A stretch of 64,000 nt of DNA from Thalassobellus sediminis (GTDB lineage Bacteria > Bacteroidota > Bacteroidia > Flavobacteriales > Flavobacteriaceae): the NCBI RefSeq assembly GCF_044386045.1, contig NZ_JBISCD010000040.1, forward strand, positions 620,001 to 684,000. The letters run 5' to 3'. The notes beneath the pieces were generated by a model. That model did not search any database. It was not told the origin of the DNA and worked only from the letters and a program-made list of their open reading frames with translations. Position 1 is the first letter of the stretch; each line of letters starts with the position of its first letter. Positions 52,123-62,240 of this stretch are shown piece by piece. Both the position numbers and the translations under genes were made by a program.

Positions 52123-52689
52123 ATGGACGAAATCAGAAAGTTTATTGATAATATATCTCCAATGAACGATTCTGACTGGAAATTTTTCTCTTCTAAACTA
52201 CAAAAAGTGGAACTTGAAAAAAATACTACAATATTAGAAATTGGTAAAACTGAAAATTATTTATCCTTTATTTCAAAAGGAATAATACGACTTTATATTC
52301 CAAAAGAAGAATCTGATTTAACTTTCGGTTTTTTATTTGAAAATGAATTTGTTACCGCCTATGATTCTTTTTTAGCCCAAAGCCCTTCCGAATATCAAAT
52401 TGAAACATTGACAGAAACAATCTTGTGGCAAATTTCAAACAATGATTTACAAAAAGTCTATCAAAGAACAAACAATGGAAATGTTATAGGAAGAAAAATG
52501 GCTGAAAAAATGTTTCTAATTAAATCAAAAAGAGAAATTTCGTTATTAAATAAAACTGCTGAAGAACGATATTTAGACTTGTTTACATATAGACCCAAAC
52601 TATTACAGCAGATTCCTTTGAAATATATTGCCTCATATATTGGAATTACGCCACAAGCTTTGAGTAGAATAAGAAAACGGATTAATTAA
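52123..52689 (+). CDS. Crp/Fnr-family transcriptional regulator
   Basis: A 188-residue regulator with a cyclic-nucleotide-binding-like beta-roll (residues 15-115, including FISKGIIRLYI and FLFENEFVTAYDSFL). A C-terminal winged helix follows, with recognition segment LKYIASYIGITPQALSRIRKRI. It lacks the arginine-rich phosphate cassette of true cAMP receptors, so it is an effector-independent or unknown-ligand type common in Bacteroidota. It lies downstream of the accessory cluster and upstream of the DoxX-like gene (62-base gap), which is its most likely target. A TAACTTTG -7 box lies at 52024-52031. Confidence 0.85.
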   Translation: MDEIRKFIDNISPMNDSDWKFFSSKLQKVELEKNTTILEIGKTENYLSFISKGIIRLYIPKEESDLTFGFLFENEFVTAYDSFLAQSPSEYQIETLTETILWQISNNDLQKVYQRTNNGNVIGRKMAEKMFLIKSKREISLLNKTAEERYLDLFTYRPKLLQQIPLKYIASYIGITPQALSRIRKRIN

Positions 52690-52751
52690 CTTGGGTTCAT
52701 TTAATTTATTTCTACTTTTCTGATCTTTGTATTTCACAAATGTAGAACAAT

Positions 52752-53204
52752 ATGAAACCTTTAATTATACTTTTAGTAACGTTTATCATCTCACTTTTTG
52801 CAATTAAAGTAATAAAAAAGGAATATGATTTTGCCTTATCTGCAAGAATTGCAATGTCGATAATGCTTGTATTTACTGCTATTGGACATTTTGTATTTAC
52901 AAAAGGAATGTCTATGATGATACCTGAATTCATTCCATTTAAAGAAAATTTTGTTTACCTAACAGGAGTCTTTGAGGTTTTACTTGCAATAGGTATTTTA
53001 ATTCCTAAAATAAAAGTTATATCTGGATGGACATTAATTATTTTCCTTCTTTTAATGTTACCAGCAAATATTTATGCTTCTATAAATAATATAAACTATC
53101 AAAAAGGAACATTTGATGGCAACGGTCTTTCATATTTATGGTTTAGGATTCCCTTACAAATTTTATTTGTTATTTGGACTTATATAAGTACAGTACGAAT
53201 CTGA
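52752..53204 (+). CDS. DoxX-like four-helix membrane protein
   Basis: A 150-residue protein with four hydrophobic segments: about 3-20, 30-55 (MSIMLVFTAIGHFVFTKGM), 70-105 (VLLAIGILIPKI..WTLIIFLLLMLPANI) and 130-148. The pattern AIGHF...G....L..GILIP...LPANIYA fits DoxX-like small membrane proteins, often linked to redox or oxidative stress. The substrate is unknown. It follows the Crp/Fnr-type regulator on the same strand and is probably regulated by it. No other partner gene is present. Confidence 0.7.
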   Translation: MKPLIILLVTFIISLFAIKVIKKEYDFALSARIAMSIMLVFTAIGHFVFTKGMSMMIPEFIPFKENFVYLTGVFEVLLAIGILIPKIKVISGWTLIIFLLLMLPANIYASINNINYQKGTFDGNGLSYLWFRIPLQILFVIWTYISTVRI

Positions 53205-53257
53205 TTAAAAAAGTTTGTACGTAACTTTACAACAAAACACACCTAAAAACCCTTAAT

Positions 53258-54448
53258 TTAATACCAAGGTTCTTTTTTATACATACTGGTTTTAGCAACT
53301 CGTTCGCGATTATTTAGTCTTAAATGCGTGTTTGTTATTTGCCTATTTCTATAACCTAACAAATGAAAAAATGATTTAGCAAAAAACTTAGCTATTCTTA
53401 AGTTTACCTGTAAAATACCCTCTTGTTTATTTAACCAATGTATACCTGGTAAAAAGGCCAAAAAACTATCCGTTTTAATGCCTCTTAAAAATATTGACAA
53501 TTTTAATAAAAAAGGTTTAATCGGTTTTATAATAAAATAACCTTCGGCGCCTCTTTTTTGGTATAAAGGCATAAAAATACGACCGCTATATGGTGATGTT
53601 ATTTCAATTTGATTATTAATTGCCAGTTTCGTTCCTTTATGAATACTTTGAAAACTTTTAAAACCATTTAACATTTTAAAAACATCATGTTGCTGTATTT
53701 TATGAAGATGAATAATTTCAAAAAAATCTATAATATTAATGGCTTGAGTTTGGAGTTGTTTGTAAAAACCAGAAAACCCTAAAAGTCCTTTTTTCTTTAA
53801 AACTCCAGAATAAACTAAGGTTAAATATATAAAGGCTATGCCATTGGTTATAGAGCGCAAATCGTCATGCTGACCAGATTCAAAACCTAACGATACATAA
53901 CCCAATTCGTTTATATAACTTAATAAAGGTCCTTGCAAATATTCCTCTATACCTAAAACAATAGGTACAGGAAATTGTTTAGAAAACTTCCTGTTTATTA
54001 AAGCATCATTAATAGTAATAAAGGGTAATGTTTGACTAGATGTAGTATGTAAATCGATAAAATAAAATGGTGGGTTATTGGTTTTTAAAATATCATTTAA
54101 AACATCTAATAATTCTTTTAATTCATTTTCATCAGCATTTAAGTCTGCCTTATTTTTTATAGCTTCAATACTTTCTTTTGTCCACAACCTATTTAAATCT
54201 TTTTCAATATATCTCAGGTTTTTTTTAAGAGCTTCTAAATTTCCCGAAACACCAAAAATGGTTCCCTTTACATAGGACTCATTTATCCCTGCAAAGGCAT
54301 CTTTAATCGCAAAAACACCAGCCGTTTCGTTACCATGAATACCTCCAAAAAAAACAACTGTTGGCCCAGGCAGAGAACCTTCTATTTTTCCGAGTATTCT
54401 GTTAACAGTTAGTTTATTTTCTAACGCTTTGCTATATACTTCAGTCAT
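53258..54448 (-). CDS. AstE/AspA-like zinc hydrolase (succinylglutamate desuccinylase/aspartoacylase family)
   Basis: A 396-residue protein with the M14-like zinc motif: GGIHGNETAG (His38 and Glu41) and the second histidine in FIDLHTTSSQ (about 133). A glutamate in LGFESGQHDD follows. The family removes acyl or amide-linked groups from amino acids or small peptides. The C-terminal 150 residues are a beta-rich region plus a basic tail. It overlaps the upstream ligase gene by four bases (ATGA), a strong sign of joint function. In other flavobacteria I recall similar genes beside RimK-type ligases; none is in this window. Confidence 0.78.
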   Translation of the reverse strand: MTEVYSKALENKLTVNRILGKIEGSLPGPTVVFFGGIHGNETAGVFAIKDAFAGINESYVKGTIFGVSGNLEALKKNLRYIEKDLNRLWTKESIEAIKNKADLNADENELKELLDVLNDILKTNNPPFYFIDLHTTSSQTLPFITINDALINRKFSKQFPVPIVLGIEEYLQGPLLSYINELGYVSLGFESGQHDDLRSITNGIAFIYLTLVYSGVLKKKGLLGFSGFYKQLQTQAINIIDFFEIIHLHKIQQHDVFKMLNGFKSFQSIHKGTKLAINNQIEITSPYSGRIFMPLYQKRGAEGYFIIKPIKPFLLKLSIFLRGIKTDSFLAFLPGIHWLNKQEGILQVNLRIAKFFAKSFFHLLGYRNRQITNTHLRLNNRERVAKTSMYKKEPWY

Positions 54449-56304
54449 GTATTAAAATCGTTTAAAGTAATTAAACCTATTAATTTATTATTTTTAATTA
54501 CTGGAAGACATCCAATAGCACGGTCTTTCATAAGTTTTTTAGCTGTTTCAATAGCTGTATATTCATCAATAGTTACAATGTCTGTTTTCATTAATTTATC
54601 AACACTATTATGTTTCTGCTTTGTGGCATCTATATATGCTTCTACATCTTTCCATGTTATTAAGCCAATCAACTCTCTATTGTTGTTTATAACAGGCATG
54701 TGATGAATGTTTTTCCATTTCATTATATTTAAAACAAGGTCAATACTGTCTTTTTTATCTACTGAAAAAATATCGTAACTCATAATATGCTTTACAAACC
54801 GGTTTTTTAGAAAATGAACATCTTCTGAATGATCCAGCATCCTCCATGTAGAAACAGGATATCCAGTTTCTTGTTTTTCATATAACTTTGCTGTTAATAA
54901 TTGCATGGATTCAAAACGTTTATGATTTTTTAACAAGCTTCGATAATTTCTAACAAGCCATTCTGAACCATTATAGGCTTTTATTCTATCCTTAATAACT
55001 TTTAAATAATATTCTGCATCTTTTGGCGATATCCCTGCTGCATACAGACCTTTATAAGCCATGGGAAGGAGCTCATTTAAAATTAAATCGTAACTAGAAA
55101 CATATTTGCCATTCCAATAAAACTGAGTTGCCATTCCATAACGCGCTGCATTAAAAAAATTAGTTTTTACATCTTTAAAATCCCATTGCTCATGAATATT
55201 ATTATACGCTTTAGGTTTACCTAACATAATACCTACCCAAAACACCATATTAGCAATTTCATCAGTTGTTGTGGGTCCAGAAGGTATGTATCGGTTTTCA
55301 ATTCTTAAATTTGGTTTTCCATTAGTTTCACCATAACACACTCTATTCCATGGATATACAGTACCATTATGTAAACGTAAGGCTCTTAATTTAGGTGTTT
55401 CACCACTATGTATCATATCTACACTATCACGTGTAAAACCTGTTGTTAAAAAACTTCTAAACCTAGAAATATTATCTTTAAATATATCGGTAATAGAACC
55501 TGTTTGCCAATTACTACCAAAACTAACTCTAGATAGTTTTTCGTTTAATAAATATGAATTAGCACGAGTATCTATACTTTGTGTAAACAAAGCTATTCTT
55601 GTTTCGCTCCAAAGTTCCTTGCCAAATAAAATAGGCGAATTGGTACAAGCACTTAACACAGGACCAGAAATAGCTTGTGCCCAATTATAATTATCTACAA
55701 ACATTTTTGGACTTAGTTGTAAATGCATTTGAAAACTGGTATTACAGCCTTCTAACATTACGGAATCGTGCAATAAATTTATTTCGTCTACACCTTTAAT
55801 ATGAATATCAAAACTTTGCTTTCTTCTCCATTGTTTAATAGCATCATTTAAATGAGAATACCGTTCAACATTCGTCATACTTTGTTCATCAACATTATTT
55901 ACAGACAATGAGGGTAGAATGCCTGATAGAATAATTTTAACACCTTTTTTACCAACTACTTTTTTAGCTTTTTTAAGCAAAGCATCTAATTGTTTATGTA
56001 ATTGAGAAAAGCTTTCTTTTTTAAGTTCTAAAACATCTAAATTTATTTCAAGATTGTAATTGCTAATTTCTGTAGTAAAATGAGTGTCGCTAATATCCTT
56101 TAAAAGTTCTAACGATTTACTTTCTGGTAAAAATTGATTGTTGACTAAAAAAAATTCTTGTTCCGCACCAATTCTAATAGGGTTATCTTCTATTAAACCT
56201 TTTTCAATCAATAAATCAAGAGCCTTTATATCGTTTAATAAGTGATGAATATAATTTGCTCTATCCTTTTTTGTGCTTAGTTTAGTAACATTTAAGTCGC
56301 CCAT
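54445..56304 (-). CDS. GCS2-type carboxylate-amine ligase fused to two CBS domains
   Basis: A 619-residue protein. The N-terminal two thirds match glutamate-cysteine ligase type 2, with IRIGAEQEFFLVN (about 43-55), MHLQLSPKMF and the metal/ATP stretch RIENRYIPSGPTT. Two CBS domains follow near 505-550 (KWKNIHHMPVINNNRELIGLITWKD) and 570-618 (DRAIGCLPVIKNNKLIGLITLNDF). They probably bind adenylate nucleotides and set activity to energy status. The product may be a gamma-glutamyl or other acyl-amino-acid compound that the coupled downstream hydrolase can cleave. A GAGGTGG sequence before the ATG is a rare Shine-Dalgarno-like site in this genome. Confidence 0.8.
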   Translation of the reverse strand: MGDLNVTKLSTKKDRANYIHHLLNDIKALDLLIEKGLIEDNPIRIGAEQEFFLVNNQFLPESKSLELLKDISDTHFTTEISNYNLEINLDVLELKKESFSQLHKQLDALLKKAKKVVGKKGVKIILSGILPSLSVNNVDEQSMTNVERYSHLNDAIKQWRRKQSFDIHIKGVDEINLLHDSVMLEGCNTSFQMHLQLSPKMFVDNYNWAQAISGPVLSACTNSPILFGKELWSETRIALFTQSIDTRANSYLLNEKLSRVSFGSNWQTGSITDIFKDNISRFRSFLTTGFTRDSVDMIHSGETPKLRALRLHNGTVYPWNRVCYGETNGKPNLRIENRYIPSGPTTTDEIANMVFWVGIMLGKPKAYNNIHEQWDFKDVKTNFFNAARYGMATQFYWNGKYVSSYDLILNELLPMAYKGLYAAGISPKDAEYYLKVIKDRIKAYNGSEWLVRNYRSLLKNHKRFESMQLLTAKLYEKQETGYPVSTWRMLDHSEDVHFLKNRFVKHIMSYDIFSVDKKDSIDLVLNIMKWKNIHHMPVINNNRELIGLITWKDVEAYIDATKQKHNSVDKLMKTDIVTIDEYTAIETAKKLMKDRAIGCLPVIKNNKLIGLITLNDFNT

Positions 56305-56463
56305 ACCACCTCTTTTTATAAGTAGTTAAATTACTAGTATTCAAATGTTTTAACTATGATTTATATCATGTAAAAGACTTAAAATTTATAAGAAATAATA
56401 GCACCATAATTAAAGATTATAGCCAAAAACCAACATTAAAACCAAGTGATTTTTTTATTTCAT

Positions 56464-56471
56464 TACCTTTG
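56464..56471 (+). promoter_or_regulatory. -7 box for rnpA
   Basis: TACCTTTG matches TAnnTTTG and ends 18 bases before the TTG at 56490. It overlaps the longer open frame's TTG at 56469, which therefore cannot be the start. The intergenic stretch 56305-56463 shows nothing else. Confidence 0.6.
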
Positions 56472-56489
56472 GAAATTAAAAGAAACTAT

Positions 56490-56867
56490 TTGAAATTCTC
56501 CTTCAATAAAAAAGAAAAACTAAAAAGCAAAAAGCTCATTGATCTATTGTTTACTGAAGGTCAATCGGTTTCTGCATATCCGTTGCGGTTAGTTTATATG
56601 TCTACATCTTTTGATGAAGATATTATGGCTAAAACTGGTATTTCAGTAAGTAAACGAAATTTTAAAACAGCTATAGACAGAAACCGCATAAAACGTTTGT
56701 TAAGAGAATCTTACCGATTAAACAAAGTCACTTATTTTAACAATTTAACAACACAGCATGCGTTTATGATTTTGTACATTGGCAAAGACAAACCCACTTT
56801 AGACCAAGTTGAAAACAGAATGAAACTTTTATTTGAAAAATTTCAAGACAACGTTTCTAAAAAATAA
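56490..56867 (+). CDS. rnpA: Ribonuclease P protein component
   Basis: A 125-residue basic protein that helps the RNase P RNA remove tRNA 5' leaders. It starts at TTG with MKFSFNKKEKLKSKKLIDLLF, the conserved flavobacterial beginning. The RNR motif appears as FKTAIDRNRIKRLLRESYRLNK in the middle, and the helical KDKPTLDQVENRMKLLFEKF tail follows. The longer frame to 56469 is rejected because it overlaps the -7 box. It is followed five bases later by the S41 protease, an arrangement common in this group. rpmH is not adjacent. Confidence 0.92.
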   Translation: MKFSFNKKEKLKSKKLIDLLFTEGQSVSAYPLRLVYMSTSFDEDIMAKTGISVSKRNFKTAIDRNRIKRLLRESYRLNKVTYFNNLTTQHAFMILYIGKDKPTLDQVENRMKLLFEKFQDNVSKK

Positions 56868-56872
56868 TTCTA

Positions 56873-58507
56873 ATGAAATACTTACTTAAAAAGAAAATTA
56901 TAATTCCTGTTATTGCCTGCATCATATTCTTAACAGGAACCGCTTTTAAAAACGATTTTTTTGAAATAGCAAAGCAAATAGAAATCTTCACAACATTGTT
57001 TAAAGAAATTAACATGAATTATGTTGATGAAACAAACCCTGGCGATTTAATGGATACTGCTATAAAAAGCATGTTGGCTGATTTAGATCCGTACACCAAT
57101 TTTTATAATGAACAAGATGTAGAAGCGGCTAGAATTAATAATACAGGCGATTATACTGGTATTGGCGCTAAAGTAAAAACATTAAAAGATAAGCTAATTA
57201 TTGTAGAACCCTACAAAGATTATCCAGCTGACAAAGCAGGTTTAAAAGCGGGCGACGAAATTATTAAAGTAGAAAATACATTAATTGAAACCTATAAAGA
57301 ACATGCCGGCGATTTATTAAAAGGCGCTCCAGGTTCATCAGTAGAAGTTACTTATAAACGCCAAGGTAAAACACAAACAGCCACTATAAAAAGAGCTGAA
57401 ATTGAAATTAGTGCAGTACCTCACTTTTCTCTGGTTAACAATAAAACAGGCTATATTGTTTTAAGTAAATTTAATAAAAAAGCTGCTGCCGAAACCAATT
57501 ATGCGTTACGCGATTTAAAAGCGCAAGGTGCAGAACGAATTATTCTAGATTTACGTGGTAACCCTGGTGGTTTATTAAACGAAGCTATTAAAATTGTAAA
57601 CTTATTTGTTCCAAAAGGGCAATTAGTAGTAACCACAAGATCTAAAGTAAAAAAATACAATAAAACTTACTATACACAAAACGACCCAATAGATACAGAA
57701 ATACCTTTGGTTGTTTTAATAGATGGTGGTAGTGCTTCGGCAAGTGAAATTGTTTCCGGTTCTTTACAAGATTTAGATCGTGCAGTTATTGTTGGGTCTA
57801 GAAGCTTTGGAAAAGGTTTAGTGCAACGCCCGAAAAAACTAACCTATGGTACACAAATTAAAATTACTATTTCTAGATATTACACACCTTCTGGACGTTG
57901 TATTCAAGCTTTAGATTATTGGCATAGAAACGAAAAAGGAGAAGCCGTTCGTGTTAAACAAGAAAATTACAACGAATTTAAAACCAAAAACGGACGTAAA
58001 GTTTTTGATGGTGGTGGCGTATTTCCTGACGCTATTTTTAGCGCTTCAAAAAACTCTGCAATTACAAATGCTATAGTAAATAACGACCTTGTTTTTAATT
58101 ATGCTACAAACTATTATTACAAGCATAATTTAAAAGATGTGAATACGTTAAAATTAACAGAAGCAGATTTTAAAGATTTTAAAAACTACCTAAAAACAAA
58201 TAATTTTTCTTTTGAAACAGAAACAGAAAAAGCACTTTATAAAGCTTTTGAAGCCTCTCAAAAAGAAGAATTAAATGATAATATTGAAAAAGATTTCAAC
58301 ACATTAATTTCTAATTTAAATAATTCTAAATCTGATGTGATTGATGAAAATAAAGACTATTTATTAGAATTATTAACCGAAGAAATTGTAAAACGTTATA
58401 CTTATAGAGAAGGCTTATATGAATACTATAAAATTCATGATTCTAAAATAAAAAAGGCTAACGAAATACTAGGTAGCATCACAACTTATATGGATTATTT
58501 ACGATAA
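56873..58507 (+). CDS. S41 C-terminal-processing peptidase (CtpA/Tsp type)
   Basis: A 544-residue periplasmic protease with an N-terminal membrane or signal segment (residues 5-23). A helical region with DPYTNFYNEQDVEAA leads to a PDZ domain at about 95-175 (GIGAKVKTLKDKL, GLKAGDEIIKVENT). The catalytic domain has Ser289 in GSASASEIVSG and Lys314 in SFGKGLVQ. The family cleaves proteins at hydrophobic C-termini for quality control and envelope maturation. A helical C-terminal tail of about 150 residues follows (TEADFKDFKNYL). It lies five bases after rnpA, so it is co-transcribed with it. Confidence 0.92.
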   Translation: MKYLLKKKIIIPVIACIIFLTGTAFKNDFFEIAKQIEIFTTLFKEINMNYVDETNPGDLMDTAIKSMLADLDPYTNFYNEQDVEAARINNTGDYTGIGAKVKTLKDKLIIVEPYKDYPADKAGLKAGDEIIKVENTLIETYKEHAGDLLKGAPGSSVEVTYKRQGKTQTATIKRAEIEISAVPHFSLVNNKTGYIVLSKFNKKAAAETNYALRDLKAQGAERIILDLRGNPGGLLNEAIKIVNLFVPKGQLVVTTRSKVKKYNKTYYTQNDPIDTEIPLVVLIDGGSASASEIVSGSLQDLDRAVIVGSRSFGKGLVQRPKKLTYGTQIKITISRYYTPSGRCIQALDYWHRNEKGEAVRVKQENYNEFKTKNGRKVFDGGGVFPDAIFSASKNSAITNAIVNNDLVFNYATNYYYKHNLKDVNTLKLTEADFKDFKNYLKTNNFSFETETEKALYKAFEASQKEELNDNIEKDFNTLISNLNNSKSDVIDENKDYLLELLTEEIVKRYTYREGLYEYYKIHDSKIKKANEILGSITTYMDYLR

Positions 58508-58572
58508 AACGAGTAAGTTTATTTATCGAAAATTAAAATAGTATATTTATAATCTTATTCTATATTCCTACT

Positions 58573-59418
58573 ATGAATAAACTATTTGTATTAATATTAA
58601 TTACATACTGTTGCCAATTTGGATTTTCTCAAAATAAATTAACCCACGAAGTTTATTTTGATACCGATAAATATACCGTTCCTTCTACTGAAGAAAACCG
58701 ATTACTTCTTTTTATTTCTACACTAAATAATGTTGATATTGAATCTATTTCTATTTATGGTTTTTGTGATGATATTGGTGCAGACACTTATAATTTAAGA
58801 CTGTCTCAACAACGAGCTGATGCTATAAAAACTATATTTTCTAATAATGAAATTAGCGAAAATTTAATAAGCAATGTAGATGGTAAAGGTGAAATACTTC
58901 TAAAAATTATTGAAGAAAAAAACCTTTTAAAAATAAGAGGACTAAATAGAAAAGTTGAAATAATTGTAAAACCTAAAACCCCTAAGCCTGTAATTGTAAA
59001 AAAAGAACCTATAGCTAAAGAAAAAAATGTTGTAGACTTAATAAAAGAAAGTACAAAAGGTGATAAAATCATTTTTAAAAATATTTTATTTAAAACAGGT
59101 TATAGTACAGTAACACCAGATTCTAAAAAAATATTAACCGAAATTGCAGAAGTACTTGCAGAACGAGAAGATATTTATTTTACTATTCAAGGGCATGTAT
59201 GTTGTACACAAAATAGTAGAGATGCTGTAGATAGAAAAACAAAACTTCGTAACCTATCTGAAACCAGAGCAAAATATGTATACGATTATTTTGTAAAAAA
59301 AGGAGTGAGTAAAAAACGCATGCGTCATTTAGGAATGCGAAGAAAATTTCCACTTGGTGGCGACCCAAAATTTGATAGACGTGTCGAAATTTTAATTACC
59401 TATGTTGGTGGCAATTAA
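58573..59418 (+). CDS. OmpA-like protein with two OmpA-C-type domains
   Basis: A 281-residue exported protein (signal residues 1-19, FGFSQ). Two regions resemble the peptidoglycan-binding OmpA-C domain. Region 1 (about 25-125) has VYFDTDKYTVPSTEENRLL, ISIYGFCDDIGADTYNLRLSQQRADA and ends KVEIIVK. Region 2 (about 165-280) has LFKTGYSTVTPDSKKILTEI, GHVCCT, LSETRAKYVYDYFVKKGV and DRRVEILITYV. The usual TGHTD loop is altered to GHVCCTQNSRD in region 2. It should anchor the outer envelope to peptidoglycan. Its last 17 bases overlap the next gene in another frame. Confidence 0.8.
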   Translation: MNKLFVLILITYCCQFGFSQNKLTHEVYFDTDKYTVPSTEENRLLLFISTLNNVDIESISIYGFCDDIGADTYNLRLSQQRADAIKTIFSNNEISENLISNVDGKGEILLKIIEEKNLLKIRGLNRKVEIIVKPKTPKPVIVKKEPIAKEKNVVDLIKESTKGDKIIFKNILFKTGYSTVTPDSKKILTEIAEVLAEREDIYFTIQGHVCCTQNSRDAVDRKTKLRNLSETRAKYVYDYFVKKGVSKKRMRHLGMRRKFPLGGDPKFDRRVEILITYVGGN

Positions 59419-60814
59419 AAAGATAACATTTTCTGTTTTATTTATACTTATAAGTTTTATTGGTATAGCACAAACCACAGCTATTCCTGATGCTAATTTT
59501 GAACAAACTTTAATAGATTCTGGAATAGATTCTGGAATTATTAACGGTTCTGTATTAACCTCAAATATAAGTGGCTTAACCAATTTAGATGTTTCAAATT
59601 CTAATATTTCAGACCTTACTGGTATTGAAGATTTTATAGCACTAGAAATTCTAAATTGTGAAGAAAATCAATTAATTTTTTTAAATATTACAAACAATAC
59701 TAATCTTTTACAATTGTTTTGTAACGATAATCTAATAACAAATTTAGATGTTACTTTACACGATAACTTAGAAGTTTTATGGTGTTTTAATAATCAATTA
59801 TCTACATTAAATATCTCTCAAAACATTAATTTAAGAGCATTGCGTTGTGAAAACAATAATTTAATAAATTTAAATGTTTCAAATAACAGTAGCTTAGTTG
59901 ATTTTGTTTGTGAAAACAATCAAATAATAAGCCTAGACGTTTCTAATATTAGTTCCTTAAACGAATTTAGATGTGGTAATAATTTATTGTCAAATTTAGA
60001 TGTTACTAATAATACAAACTTAACAACTTTATCCTGTAATCAAAACTCATTAAGTATTTTAGATGTTACTAATAATAACCGCTTAATCACATTAACTTGC
60101 TTTAGTAATCAATTAACAGAATTAAATCTTACTCAAAATAATTCTTTAACAAGTTTAAACTGTAGAAATAATCAATTATGTTATTTAAATATCAATAATG
60201 GAAATAATAATAATATAGTTTTCATGGATTTTAATTTAAACCCAGATTTAAACTGTGTTGTTGTTGATAATATAAATCAAGATCATAGCACTTGGCAACC
60301 CGCTTCTTTTTCTAATTATGTAAACACAGAAGATGCATGTAGTAATTTTGTTTTGGTTGATACTTTAGATGATTTTATTGGGCCTTCTTACAACTTACCA
60401 ATACTTAACAACGGAAATTATTATACAGCAACTGGAGGTAAGGGTACGCAACTTAATGCTGGAGATATAATTACTACTCGACAAACTATTTATATTTATA
60501 ATGAAACGGTTTGTAACAATAATGAATCTAGTTTTAATGTGTTAATTACTGATGCAGAATATTATATACCAAAATACTTTACGCCTAATAATGATGGAAG
60601 TCACGATTTATGGAAAGTAATTGATAACAATAACAGTATTAATAATATTACTATTTATAATAGATATGGTAAACTTTTAAAGTTTTTATTACCTAATACT
60701 CCTGGTTGGGATGGTACTTATAAAGGATCTCTGCTACCTAGCGATAGTTATTGGTATGTAGTTGTATTAAATACAGGCGAAGCTATAAAAGGACACTTTG
60801 CTTTAAAACGATAA
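59402..60814 (+). CDS. Leucine-rich-repeat protein with T9SS type-B C-terminal domain
   Basis: A 470-residue secreted protein. The signal peptide is residues 1-24 (ending GIAQ). About ten repeats of 21 residues cover 55-285, with consensus L..LDVSNN.NL..L.C.NN.L, the leucine-rich-like repeat common in Bacteroidota. A linker follows (310-380). The C-terminal region (about 390-470) has PKYFTPNNDGSHDLWKV, ITIYNRYGKLL, GWDGTYKGSLLPSDSYWYVV and KGHFALKR, the gliding-motility/type-B sorting domain for type IX secretion. It is therefore exported to the cell surface, perhaps as an adhesin. The start ATG overlaps the OmpA gene end. Confidence 0.88.
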   Translation: MLVAIKKITFSVLFILISFIGIAQTTAIPDANFEQTLIDSGIDSGIINGSVLTSNISGLTNLDVSNSNISDLTGIEDFIALEILNCEENQLIFLNITNNTNLLQLFCNDNLITNLDVTLHDNLEVLWCFNNQLSTLNISQNINLRALRCENNNLINLNVSNNSSLVDFVCENNQIISLDVSNISSLNEFRCGNNLLSNLDVTNNTNLTTLSCNQNSLSILDVTNNNRLITLTCFSNQLTELNLTQNNSLTSLNCRNNQLCYLNINNGNNNNIVFMDFNLNPDLNCVVVDNINQDHSTWQPASFSNYVNTEDACSNFVLVDTLDDFIGPSYNLPILNNGNYYTATGGKGTQLNAGDIITTRQTIYIYNETVCNNNESSFNVLITDAEYYIPKYFTPNNDGSHDLWKVIDNNNSINNITIYNRYGKLLKFLLPNTPGWDGTYKGSLLPSDSYWYVVVLNTGEAIKGHFALKR

Positions 60815-61258
60815 TTAATTTTTTATCATCGCTATATGTGGAATATCATCTTCCAAATATTCTTCTCCAATTTCTTTAAACCCACAATTATTATAAAATG
60901 ATTTTAAATGCGCTTGCGCGGAAATTTTTATTTTTTTCTCTTTAAAATGATTTTTTATAGCTTCAATTGAAGCTTTCATAATATCATAACCATATTTAAA
61001 AGTACGTTCGTTTTTTGCAACCACTACCCTACCAATACTAGCATCTTCAAAATAATCGCCTGGTTTAAAAATTCGAGTATAAGCAATAATTTTTTCGTTT
61101 TTAAAACCTAAAATATGTAGTGCTTTTTCATCTTTTCCATCAATATCTTGATATACACAATCTTGCTCAACAACAAATACTTCACTACGTAATTGTAGTA
61201 AATTATAAAGTTCTTGTTTGGTTAATTCTGAAAAGGTTTTTACTTGAATTTCTATCAT
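60815..61258 (-). CDS. GNAT-family N-acetyltransferase (ElaA-like)
   Basis: A 147-residue cytoplasmic acyltransferase. It starts with VKTFSELTKQELYNLLQLRSEVFVVEQDC, the ElaA-type beginning. YQDIDGKDEKALHILG, the pyrophosphate-loop region SIGRVVVAKNERTFKYGYDIMKASI and a final helix with YNNCGFKEIGEEY, typical of GNAT enzymes, follow. The substrate is unknown. It abuts the convergent leucine-rich gene with zero gap, so the two transcripts overlap at their 3' ends. A short gap separates it from the CDF gene upstream on the same strand. Confidence 0.85.
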   Translation of the reverse strand: MIEIQVKTFSELTKQELYNLLQLRSEVFVVEQDCVYQDIDGKDEKALHILGFKNEKIIAYTRIFKPGDYFEDASIGRVVVAKNERTFKYGYDIMKASIEAIKNHFKEKKIKISAQAHLKSFYNNCGFKEIGEEYLEDDIPHIAMIKN

Positions 61259-61311
61259 CTTTCTATTTACTCAAAAAAGGTTTCCGTTTTATCGGAAATA
61301 AAAAAATTAAT

Positions 61312-62229
<918 letters not shown>

Positions 62230-62240
62230 TTACAATGTTA

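Noticed and set aside
59580..60220. Periodic DNA repeats suggesting a CRISPR or satellite array
   Set aside because: The ~63-base period is the 21-codon period of leucine-rich repeats in an intact reading frame. Units are diverged and there are no spacers.
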